From Strix aluco (Eukaryota; Chordata; Aves; Strigiformes; Strigidae), in assembly GCF_031877795.1 (NCBI RefSeq), contig NC_133933.1, positions 27,042,529 to 27,106,528 on the forward strand: 64,000 bases of DNA, given 5' to 3'. How positions within the stretch are numbered: position 1 is the stretch's first letter; each line of letters begins with the position of its first letter. The position numbers and the translations under genes were made by a program. Shown here in pieces: positions 50,301 to 61,900 of this stretch. Below the pieces are notes generated by a model. The model was not told where the DNA came from and ran no database searches. It saw nothing but the letters and a program-made list of their open reading frames with translations.

Positions 50301-53300
50301 GTTGCAAGAAGTCACCAGAATATGTGCTTCTGATCTTAGTCTTCAATTTGCAAACTCACCAGCAACATGCATTTAAAGATGAGATTAAAAAACTGTTTAT
50401 TTTTCTGTGAAAATGGGTAACACCAATTTTCCTAGAACATTCTTTCTAAATAGCATTTGTCTACATATTGATTATATTCATTATGGGCCAGATCCTTATC
50501 TGATGCAAATTAGCCTAGCTCTATGGATATATCTCATCACACTAGGCTCTGAGGATCAGTTCTCATACCTGCATTTTTCAACAGTTACATGGACCATGTA
50601 ATACTTAGAGGATTGTGAAAAGCTTTCTGTTACTTTCATTTCAACTCTATTTAACCAGCACAAGCAAGGTCTAGGTGAGTATTATCAAATAATAAGTAGC
50701 TTGCTTTTGCAGATATGTTCCACAAAGAATTTTAAGTGACTCCAAAAATAGCCTTTTTAATTCAATATTGTAGTAAATTGAATTGAATTGAAATACATTA
50801 TGTTTGCTAGATATATAAACAAATCTACTTAATTCCAAGAATGCTGAACAACCCATCCATAGCGTCATCAAAAGGCAAGGCCAAGCACTTCCCAGTTTAG
50901 TGTGAGGATTTTCAGTTCCAACAAACAAAATAATACCCAAATAGTGAACACCTGAACACAACATAAACAAATTAGGTGTAACTTCAGACTTTACCATTAC
51001 CACCTCAACTGATTATTTTTTTGTATTAAAAGCTCTGCCACAAGTTACTGTAATGTACTCTAAGCATGTACTGAAGGAATTGTTCAAGATACTCTATTTC
51101 TAAAGTGTTTCTGATTAAACAAGAGGCTTTAAAATGTTTAAGCAATGTGTACAATAAGAATTATTTAGGAAGTTAAAACATACATATACTTCCCTCAAAG
51201 AAATATTGGTTCAAGTTAGCTCTTACTAAAAAGCAAGATTTTCTTTTATGCCACAAACATACAAGTTGCATTATTAAATGAGGAAGGTAGGCAAAGCAAG
51301 ACATTTATCATCCAACAGACAAATGACACAGGATTGGTAGTTAGACAGTATAATAAGTACCATCTAATTTTCTCTTACGAATCAATTTATTCTTCAAAGC
51401 CTTGGATCATCATCAAGGGACTGCATTTTCCCATTGAGAAATTACAGAACTGAAAATCAGGTTTTATAAAATATTCAACTAGTTGCTGACAAAACCTTAC
51501 AAATAACCACTAGAACGGATTTGATTAGAAGAGTGGTGACACTATCTTTTCTTATGCAAATAACTGAATGGTTTGGCTCTTCTCAGTCACTACTTTGTAG
51601 TATTTCCTCAAAATCAGACCCTGTAACTCATCAGTAACCTTCACCAGAAAGTTTTTCCAATCTTTCTTTTCAGCCTTCCAGTTATCCACAAATTCTTTTC
51701 TGCATTTAAACAGTAGCCAGGGATACATTTTGTATATTTTAATGTGCTTCACGGTGTTTATTTTCCTTCTACACCTAAGAAAAAGATTCCTGATAGTTAA
51801 TAATTATTTGCATAACATATATCAAGAGTAGCATTTTTCAAAGGCGGCCCAGCAGTGGTGACCTTAAGGATTTTCTCAAAGGAAACAATCTACAGCTCAA
51901 GAACCTTTCCAGCGGGACCTCTGAAAGTGATCTTCATAACAAAATCTATTTCTCTAAATATGACACAGTCATTAAGTAAGAAATCTGGAAAAATCATTAT
52001 GTCAACTGTCAAAAGTTGAAACTGTCATTTGCTTTCCTGGAAGACTGAATGGGTGCATCTCAAAGAGAGATGTTCCATTCTAGTCCTGTGAATGAGAGGT
52101 AATGTCTGGTGTTCCCACTGTTGGATATGACATACTCCTGCCTTTTTTAATACATTTGCTTCTCAGCAGTACATCGTGACATTTACTAAAAAGAGCAAAG
52201 AATTCAGAAGTAGAAGTTGCAAAAGTGACTTTAAGCCATTTTTTGTAACCCAGTTTCAGCAACCACTTGCTTATTAAGCTGGTCTGTGATATTAAATTGG
52301 GAAACACCGCTCTTTTTTTGTATTACCTAACTGGGTAGCCAAATGCCTGAACTCCAAGGAGGTTGCAGCTCTGAAGAGTAATGCTGCTGGGGGAATTGCC
52401 CTATGTGGAGGCAGGGAATTAAGTTGTTTTTGACATGAAGATACAGCAGCATTCTGACTCACAATTGTTGTTCTAAGAGCAGAAAATATATGCTACAGGT
52501 TACAAAGGATAGACTTTCTATGAATAGTATAGGATGTATTGTTGTAGGATCAGATCCTTAGGTTTAAATTATTTGGTTTGCTGCAGGACTCAGGGTGGGA
52601 AGAAAAGTGACAGAAAGCAGCCTTATCTTGGGAAAAGATAGTTGATAACTCAAACTAAGGGTCCATTTGGAGCATCTGAATAGATACATCAAGTCATGCC
52701 AGCAATAATAATCATACAGGAGCCATGTCATTGGCCAGAGATTGCTGGAGTGCAACACTCTTTGGCAACAACCCCTTATTATCCCTGACATGGCTCATGA
52801 GGAAACTGGTAGTGTAAAAAGCAAACTCTTACAGGTCATCTAATAATTCCCCTACAATAGAGTCACTTCTGGCTGCCACATTATGTCAGCTCTGCATTGC
52901 CTAGGAAAACACATTGCAATTGGATTGGAGAAATAAGAATCTGATATTCAGAATACGTGCTAGCTCTTCTCACTATACATTAGTAACTTCTGTCACAAAG
53001 CACCCTAGTAAACATGGCCTTAAAAGTTCTAAAACATATAATAAGGCTGAAAGTACAGATGCATATTAGTCCATATCACACTGTATTAGAAAATATCCTC
53101 ATGTAATATTTTTTTCCTAATTAAAATAAAACCAAGCAAATTTCTTTGAAAAATTTTCATGGAGTCACAATCTAAGAGACATACATTATACTTATCTCAA
53201 GTTCAGTCACTGCAAGGTTAGGAAAAATGGAGCTAAGGTGAATCTACATAAATTTCAGTATAGTCAGGGATGGAAAAGCATGAATAGTGTATCAAACTAT

Positions 53301-55571
53301 TCTGCCACATAATGACATCATCTGCTAGATACATCATTGTTGTGAGTATGTTGTTGTCCTACAAGGGATGAAACTAATTTTCAAACAGAACACATCACTT
53401 CCCTGCTTCCACCCTATTTTTCCCTCACAGTAATACTATAAAAACATAAATTTGCTGTGGAACCACAGGATACAGTGGTCTCAGAAGAATGTGGAAGAAA
53501 ATGGTATGACCATGGCCGTGTAGAAGAGTCACGCTCACTTTCTAGGGCACTGAGATTTTCAGGCCATATTACGTTCTCCTTGGGGACCTGTTCCCACATA
53601 TCTGTAACTTAGGGCACTATCTAATAATGTGATTCCACTTGGGCCAAAGTGGGAGCAACAATGAAAACCATAGAAGATATTGAAATTTCAGAGGCAGCAG
53701 ACTGTATAAAATAGGATGAATTCCTTGAAAAAGAGAACGCTTTGTGTGTCCATCACAGAAAGTCCAAACAGTGAAGTCATGTGAGAGGAATTATGCAGTT
53801 GAGGCATTCATAGAGATTTGATCCTTACAATCTTCTTTATGGTAGAAAGCAAGTTAAAGATCAAGAATTTTTTCCATAGTCTGTTATCTCTGTTATTCCA
53901 GATGGGAAATTTCTTACAGTTCTTGAACAAAAAGCCAAATTTACAGCTAGTGTAAATCAACAAAACTCTATACTTTGCATTATACTTATAACATTCTTTA
54001 TATAAACTCTTAAAATACATACACACAGTGGTGTTTATCTGTTACATATGTCATGATTTAATGAAATACTTCTGCAACTTCATATAATCCCAGTTGAACG
54101 CAATCACTGTCGAACAAAATCGACTGAAGCTGTTGACTGTACCTTTATCTACACTAGCTGAATTTGAGCCTGTAATTCTCTGCCTCTGGTGACAAAGATG
54201 GAAGCGATACAATATATATAAGGACTAATTATTGCCTATTCTAATGGCTACACAATACAGTGTGAAAATGCCAGTAGTGTTGACTACAGCCCAAGTTCTA
54301 CTGCCCCACCAAAAATAGAATTGTGTTGGCCTTGAATTACAAGGGCTATTTCCCCTGGCCTAAGCAAGACCATGACAATCAGAAATATTTGAACTTGATA
54401 TTTGATTAATGCTGGCAGTATCCTATAAGTGATTTCCACTCGACAATGTCTAATTATTTAATTATTTCCCATTATTAATGGAATGAAACAATTCAAAACA
54501 AACAGCTCGAATGACTGTTTTGCAGGAAGCACATAATCATCAATTCATACATGTAGAAATCTTCCTAAAATTATATTAAGCTGGCCTGTTGAACTTGAAA
54601 GGCATATTTTATCCCAATCAATGCATAAAAGTAAAATTATCCATAACTAAGGCATGTTTCTCTGCTGTACAGTTCAGCTGTAATGATCCCCACACACTGC
54701 ACTTGCACATCAATTATGATAATCATAATCACGGTCGTTAAGCTGAATGTTCATTATTATCAGGATGCTGGTGACAGCAGATTCAATCATCGGGTGCAAT
54801 GGGCAGGCAGTCACAGTCCCACCCAAGTTTCTGCAGACAGCGTTGTGCCACATTAAATCTATGATGTGTTCCACATCCCACTCCATTCCAAAAGCTGTAG
54901 ACAGTAAAGGTCAACTTTATGTTCTGTGCAATATGCTTAGGTTCTCTAAATTAATTCTTTGCAGTACTAGGTATTTTTATGCTTTGTAGATAATAAAATT
55001 CTGTTTAGGGCCAAAATGCCTGTGCAAATAATGAAAGAGTGATGCAGTTGTACTGTAATTCACCTATAATAAGACATCAGAGGAAAGAATCTATCAGGAA
55101 GGAATATCTTAAAATGTCACTTCCTGAGTTTTGCAAATAAGAAAACATTAAATGCTGTCATTAAAGTCAGTTTTCTAAAATGCATATGCAAACTAATTCC
55201 AATACCCATTAAAGGCTGTAAGTTATCATTTCTGCCTCAGTAAATATGAACATATGTGCGTGTTTTGACAACTGAAAGATTGTAGTTAGTGTATTTGATC
55301 CCTTGACTGTCCAGCTACCTTGGAACCTATCATTGTAGATTAAATTCATAGTGACTGGTAAATTTTTTGTATTACTTCTCACAAAAATTCTATCAAAGGC
55401 TTTCCACAGTATTTAGACATACAATATCAAACTAAAAATATGCAAACATTTTAATTTTTATAGTGGTTTACTACTGGGTAAACTAACTAGATTCAGATTC
55501 ACTAAAGGTACAGTATTTCCATTTCTTGTTTATTTTTAATGAAGAATTCAAATACAACAGTTTTTCCCTTA

Positions 55572-56143
55572 TGTCCTGGTTTCAGCTGGGATAAAGTTAA
55601 TTTTCTTCCTAGTAGCTGGTACAGTGCTGTGTTTTGGATTTGCGTGATAATAACATTTATAACACACTGATGTTTTAGTTGTTGGTAAGTAGTGCTTATC
55701 CTAAATTAAGAATTTTTCATGTTTCCCATGCTCTGCCAGTGAGGAGGTGCACAAAAAGCTGTGAGGGAGCGCGGCCAGAACAGCTGACCTGAACTAGCCA
55801 AAGGGATATTCTATACCATAGAATGTCATGCTCAGTATATAAATCAGGGGGAGTTGGCCGGGAGGGGTGGATCACTGCTCGGGCATCGGTCAGCAGGTGG
55901 TGAGCAATTTCATTGGGCATCACTTATCTTTCCTTGGATTTTATTCCTCTCTCTTTTTGTTATATTCCTTTTAATTATTATTATTTTATTATTATTGTTA
56001 TTTTTAAATTTTATTTTAGTTATCAAACTTCTTATCTCAACCCACAAGTTTTTCTGATTCCCTTCCCTGTCCCCCTGGGAGGGGGGAGGAGTGAGCAAGC
56101 GGCTGTGTGGTGTTTAGTTGCTGGCTGGTGTTAAACCACAACA
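55572..56143 (+). mobile_element. Solo LTR of an endogenous retrovirus (ERVL type)
   Basis: This 572-bp element starts TGTCCTGGTTTCAGCTGGGA and ends GGTTAAACCACAACA-like, so it has TG...CA termini. It is flanked by a perfect 5-bp target duplication CCTTA at 55567-55571 and 56144-56148. A 5-bp duplication and the terminal sequences fit the ERVL-related LTRs common in neoavian genomes (TguLTR5-like, from memory). A TATA box TATATAAA lies at 55836-55843. The TATT/ATTATT-rich stretch near 55970-56025 is a local expansion within the LTR. No internal retroviral sequence is attached, so it arose by LTR-LTR recombination. It lies in the last SPATA17 intron, opposite to the gene. Short open frames across it are not genes. 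Confidence 0.92.
55836..55843 (+). promoter_or_regulatory. TATA box of the ERVL solo LTR
   Basis: TATATAAA preceded by GTCATGCTCAG, in the position expected for the U3/R promoter of this LTR family. If active it would drive plus-strand transcription, antisense to SPATA17. Activity is unknown. Confidence 0.6.
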
Positions 56144-57673
56144 CCTTAACTCAGAAACTTCTTTGAAATGTACACAGAATGAGATAAAAATTTTCAGATT
56201 GTAACTAGATGAAAAGAAGAACTATTAACTTTTCCTCACCTATCTGTGGTAATTATTATGTTTAGAGGAAGTCTATGCTAATACCCTTTCATTTTCCAGA
56301 AGAAATATAGTAAGGCAATATTTTTCATTGTTCATTTTGCTACTAAAATAATTATATAATTTACATACTAATCTTTTTGTGACTTGAATTAAAATGCGTA
56401 AACACGTGTAAACCTCTGGAAAATGTAACTAGGACATGCTCATGAACATATACAAGGAAACTTTCTTATAGGTGGTTTAAAAAAAAGCCAGCCAATATCA
56501 AACAATACCTCAGCAGCTCAGAGGGGTCACTGATCCACCGACCACTGAACTGACTTCTTGGAAGAACTTACACAGTAGTTTGTCTTACCAGCAATGATAA
56601 GCAAAACTTCTCTAGTATAATGCTGTCAGAAGCTGAATATATATCATGGCAGGGTTATCAGCTATTAGGTTGTAATAGAAGTTGCATCTACAGAAATATC
56701 ACCTCATGGGAAACTCAAAGAATGGTTGTGTTTAGCAGACAGTGTTAAGCAAAAATTTGATTGTTTTTAGTAATATTTTGATACATGCACTTTAGCCCAG
56801 TGATTCATTAGAACATGATAACTTTGTTCATAGCACTGACATATACAAAGTTTTAATACAGTTTAGAAAAAAGGGACAGAGTTCTTTCAAATTTAACAGT
56901 TATGAAACTATGACATCCCATCTGCCTATAGGACCTTTTCCATTTAAATATAATGATGAGGTGGGGATTTGGGTGGGGGTTTTTTTCTGATACTGATGAC
57001 CCATTAAAGCAGCAGGTAGGTCATAAATAGCTCTTTTCTCCTCTTATCTCTCTGTTTGGGTAAGCGGCTCCTAATTGAAGCTTCATATTGATTTAGAATT
57101 GGGGTTGGAAGGCTGTATGTCATGTTGGGTTAATGTATACAGCTATTCACCTCCAGAGATTTAGGCTGAAATCTATTCAAGACCACAAGTAAAGTGAGTT
57201 TACTTGTTGCAGCTAAGCCCATAATTTATATATTACATATATGTGTGGTATGATATACAAAATATCTTTACATTGTTTGATATCACCATCTGAGCCGGAT
57301 CAAGAACTGTTAAGGACTGGAAAGGGAAGTCTTTACAGAACAAGATGAATACCACCAATAAGACTTTTAGATTTTTTTTATATATCATACTTATGCTGTG
57401 GGACTTCAGCCAGTCATATCCTTTACTCCTTGCTTTTGAAAGACAAATTCAGATCTTTTTGTTTGAATGTTGATCTTTGTGCCTTTATTTGCAATGAGAT
57501 TTAATTAATGTATGTTAAAATACCAAAATTTTACCCTGAGCTCATTTTTAAAGCTTAAATCTTTGAGAAACAACTATTTTAAAAAGTATTACTTCTCAAA
57601 CTAATATTCCTTGGAACTTGTTATATATTTACAAAGGTTAAGTTACTTTCAGGGAAATAAGTAACCATATGTT

Positions 57674-58160
57674 ACAAAATCACAAAATTGTTTAGGTTGG
57701 AAGAGACCTCTTAAGATCATCTAGTCCAATCCCACTACTTAGCTAGAGCAGGTTGCCCAGGAATGTGTCCAGGTAGGTTTTGAATATCTCCAAGGCTGGA
57801 GACTCCACGATCTCTTTGGACAACCTGTGTCAGTGCTCTGTCACCCTCACAATAAATAAATAAAAAAAAAAAATAAAATAAAAATTTTCTTGTGTTCAAA
57901 TGGAATTTCATGCATTTCAGTTTGTGTCCATTGCCTCTTGTCCTGTCACTGGACACTACTGAGTCTGAGAGGAATCTGGCTTCCTCTTCTTCATTCCCTC
58001 CTATCAGGTGTTTATACACATTGATAAGATCTCCCCTGAGCCCTCTCTTCTCCAGACTGAAGAGTTCCAGCACTCAGTCTCTCCTCATACAAAGGATGAT
58101 CCAGTCCCTTAACTATCTTGGTGGTTCTATGCCGCCCTCTCTACCAAGTCCATTATCCTT
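57674..58160 (-). mobile_element. CR1 LINE 3' fragment, antisense
   Basis: On the plus strand it begins with the reverse complement of a CR1 3' region (GTTTAGGTTGGAAGAGACCT, then CATCTAGTCCAATCCC). Read on the minus strand it encodes the C-terminal CR1 segment ([20 protein letters not shown], then [11 protein letters not shown]) and the tail with [16 protein letters not shown]. The terminal ATTCTRTG repeats are degraded to TTGTGATTTTGT-like sequence. An A-rich expansion on + (57851-57884, AAAT/A repeats) interrupts the coding remnant. It has the same orientation as SPATA17 and sits only about 0.6 kb downstream of the penultimate exon. Confidence 0.9.
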
Positions 58161-58764
58161 CTACTGGGAAATTTTAACATGATTATGATACCCAATACAA
58201 ATAGAAGTAATGCAAACATTACACAAACTCCCGTTAGAACATGTTCTGAGGAATATTACCTCTTGTAGAACTACAAAAACAGAAATATATGAGATGTTCC
58301 TGACCAAACAGGCAGTTTAATGAGACTATCTTAAAATAAAAACAGTTCTTCACTAATTTTTAGAATTTTCCTAAGAATGTAAGCAGTAAAATATTTTGGG
58401 TTTTTTAATCAGGTTTTGCCATAATTTTCTGAAGGTTTATCTTAATATGCAAGAGTAAATATACAGTCTCTCAGAAAAGGCAATACAGATAGAACACTTT
58501 GCAAAACTTATATAACCAAAGATGAAGTTAATCAGGCTTTTAAATCCTTATCTTGTAGGTAGGAGAGGTGTTGAATTTCCTCAGATTGAACCTAGCAGAG
58601 TTGAGGAAGCCTCATCTCATCACATCAGGTCTATGTGATTTTATAACATGCCAGAAAGATTACCACAGGATTCCATGATCTCCGGATCAGGCCCAAATTC
58701 ACTTAGTTCTAATACAATAACAATCTAAAAAATAAGCTATTTGTTAATTTTTGCAGTGACTTAC

Positions 58765-58900
58765 CTTGTCTGCTACCCACTTCTTAGGCTGTACTTCTCT
58801 GAAGTGTTTAATTCCATAAGTTTCTTGGCCATATTTGCCTGACCTATGGATTGATGGGTCATACTTCTGATTTTTATGATACGAAGAAAATGGCAGAAAT
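58765..58900 (-). CDS. SPATA17: SPATA17 penultimate coding exon (partial gene)
   Basis: This is a 136-bp internal exon. After one leading base (phase 2) it holds 45 open codons and ends in phase 0. The product begins FLPFSSYHKNQKYDPSIHRS and ends REVQPKKWVADK. The recalled human SPATA17 segment FLPFSSYHKNEKY...NPKKWICDK is clearly homologous. The middle (KYGQETYGIKHF) is more diverged and slightly different in composition. The donor is near-perfect: CAAG then GTAAGTC on the minus strand (+ 58759-58765). The acceptor is ATTCCTGAATTTCAG (+ 58901 onward), which is modest. The segment lies C-terminal to the IQ repeats of SPATA17, so no catalytic motif is expected. Upstream exons, including the IQ motifs, were not found up to 64000 and are presumably outside the window. 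The exon lacks an ATG and so is easily missed. Confidence 0.95.
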
Positions 58901-61900
58901 CTGAAATTCAGGAATATTTAAAATCAGTTATGCTCTACTCTAGATGCCACAGGATTGATGTAAATCATAGATACCAACACTACAGGAGGTGACATGGACA
59001 CATGTTCCTGCTATTTTCCACTACCTTCTTAATGTTCCCCCTCAGTATTTTGAGAGGATTACTGCAATTTCTCCTATAGCTGCTTTTAAATTAAATTTGG
59101 AGCAAAGAGATACAGAGTTTCAACAGGATAAATTGAAGACTTTCTGTACAAAGATATAACCTGGTTCACTTGCATTATTAGATTATTTCTTTGGCCGTAT
59201 CTGTACTACCAGCTGGTGTGATGTGAAGAGAGAATGAGCAGGGTTCAATTAGCTGGGAGCTGCATGTTGACACCTCAAGTTTTAGCAGGCAGTGCAGTCT
59301 GTGCCAGCTGCCAACGGCAGGCACGCACCTGCACAAGTACCGAGCTCATTTCTGGAGAACTTGCATCTGCTTTACAAGTCCTGTAGGCCCCCAACGCATA
59401 ACCTCAACCTGATTGTTCCATCAGGACAGAAGCATTTTCAATCACGCCAGCAGTATAAGCATAAACCAAGGTAAATTTGCTCCCTGTACATTAAACCAGG
59501 TATACATCCTTTGATATCTGTTAACCAAAGCTAAATAAACCATATTCTCATCTAGAAAAATAGAAACTTATACAAATAGTACTGGTGACTTTCATGTATT
59601 GGCAGACCACAAAGCAAAGAATTTATTTATTCTGAATTCACAAATTGTGTAATTTACTCTCAAGTTATAATTATATCCTAACTAGCAATCTTTTGGAGCT
59701 CGATTCTTTCACCTTTGGTCATACTGATGGTGGACTCCCTGCTTACATAGTGACACTGAACAGTGAATCTCCAGCTACCCACTTTGGGCATGGAAGAGGT
59801 TTTCAGATGGATATCCATAACTCTCATGGACAGCTACAGGTTTTCTGGGTAGGTTCCCCAGCAAACTGTATGGAAAAAGGTGAAAGACATCTTATATATA
59901 AAGGATCTGCAAGAGACCCTACAAAGATGTCTTAGTTCCATCTATTTCAGTTTGCAAGAGAGTTATAAGAACAGGTACATTTTAATATAAAGGAAAATCT
60001 TGTGAATTAAGTTTATCATTGCTGGTATTCTGAAAAAGTAACATGCATTCTTTATTCTACACGTGCAGAAAAAATTATTATATAGTAAAATTAGAAAATC
60101 AGAAGTTCAAAGCATCACTTTAACTGCCATGACAACAGGTATAGCTAATTAAAACCTTTTCCTAGTTGAAAGCTTTTCAGAATCCTGAGGTAGGCAGTCA
60201 AACAAGTTTTTGATAAAGATGGGGATTAAAATACCTTTCTTTGTCTCTCAGCTGATACAGACTCAAAAAAGTATTTACTTGGACTAACTGATCCATCAGC
60301 AACTGTTTGAGTATTTCTTTTTTTTAAATTACATGTTTTTCTTTCCACTTCATAAAAAGAAACTATTTTAGAATCTTGCCAGCTATATCAACTTATTCTA
60401 TCAAGTACCACAAACAAATGTCGTAAAGTTAGCAAAAGAAAAACACTGAGTTAGCAGGCTTTTAAATTACACCAAGCTATAGTAGCATGTGTATACTCAT
60501 GGGAAAGGACACACTCACATAAGACAGATTATGGTACTTGTAATGCTAATTTGCACATGGGATGGACATCACACACACACAAAAATTAATGTGGCCCCAG
60601 TGTCCCAGAGAATACATCGAAGGTGCTGTGAGCCGGCTGCTCCACTTGCAGTTTTTATCACTTCTGAATTGCATTTTAATAGTACATTTTTCTTTTGTTC
60701 AGACATGAAAGAAAATTGGCTTTCTCAGGGGACTGGATAGCTGAGAAGACAAGGCTAGCAGTTTAGAGATTTGCCCATATATGCATAGAATTTAGTTGAG
60801 CCATTGCATTCATAATTCAATATGAATATTATGTCTGTAAAATTTATACACAAAATGGCAAAAAAATTCTTGAGGAAAGTAGAAGATAAATTATTATATT
60901 TTTCCCTATAAAATTTCCTACATAGAGCTTTTGATTTTACAGTGGATCAGTTAATCTTTGTCTTTTTGGCAAATAAATACTCAGACTAATCTATGTTCTA
61001 CCACGATTACAAACAAAAAAAAAATACATACACTGTAACACTTTAAGACACAACTAACAGTAAGTTCCATATGTAGTTTGGCACAAATGTGTTCTGGATT
61101 CCGCTGCATATCTCCTCTAAGATCATTAGCTGGAGTATGTGCCATACAGCCTGGAATGTACGTCTATGGCTGAATAAAAAAACCTAAATCAACTATGAAT
61201 TTTCGAGGAAGAACATTGAACAATGAAAAAATATTAAAATTGAAATGAAAGAACATTAAAAATCTAATAGGGTATAACGGTATAAAGTAGTCTAAAGTAG
61301 AAACTTTCTTTTTTTATTTCTGTCTATAGTTCTGCTGTCAGAGCCAGGTGGGCAGATCCTTATAGCAATAACAATCTAACCACAAGAAATGATCATATGC
61401 TTGCAAATTCAATGTCTGTTTAAAGCAAGTAAGAATTTTCATTACTCTATGTAAGTAATTAAAAAGAACATTAAAACAATTTTTTGTGTTAAGTAGGGTA
61501 ACCAAATTAATGGGAGTCATACAAAAGTCATTATACCCCCACAACCAATAATAATAGTAAAAAGCAATAGCACTGCAAAACACTTCAGTAATGGTATTGT
61601 GTTCTGTAGCTCTATATATACACCTGACACAGCTTTTCCCCAAATTAATGACAGTATGTGCTCTGAATGTGACAGAAGAGAGTGATGGAAGGAGAAGAAA
61701 ATTAAATCCAGACAATGGTATGATGCCATTATCAACTGTACAAGTTTAGACTTCCATAGCTTTTCTCCACAAAAAGCTCACACTCAGGATTCTTACATTT
61801 GGGTTTCAGCTTTTCCTTGTGATTTAAGTGCAAATTCTGAAATTCTTAAAGATTTTCAGTAAATATTGCAGAGACAGAAATACCAGGATCAAAGAAGAAT

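Larger units (their letters stand above)
36806..58764 (-). other. SPATA17: Last intron of SPATA17
   Basis: This 21,959-bp stretch lies between the two SPATA17 exons. In the recalled mammalian protein the residues on either side (ADK and DFQ equivalents) are adjacent, so no further coding exon is expected inside. It contains three CR1 LINE fragments (two sense, one antisense relative to +) and one solo LTR, listed separately, plus short homopolymer tracts such as T15 at 38677-38691, T-rich DNA at 43965-43978 and A20 at 46641-46660. The remainder is AT-rich DNA without a recognised gene. A weak plus-strand exon-like pair at 49203-49308 and 50029-50186 is discussed as a finding. Confidence 0.85.

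Noticed and set aside
59645..59935. 96-codon plus-strand frame with a protein-like middle (SFTFGHTDGGLPAYIV).
   Set aside because: No matching splice signals or homology recognised; probably chance in intronic DNA.
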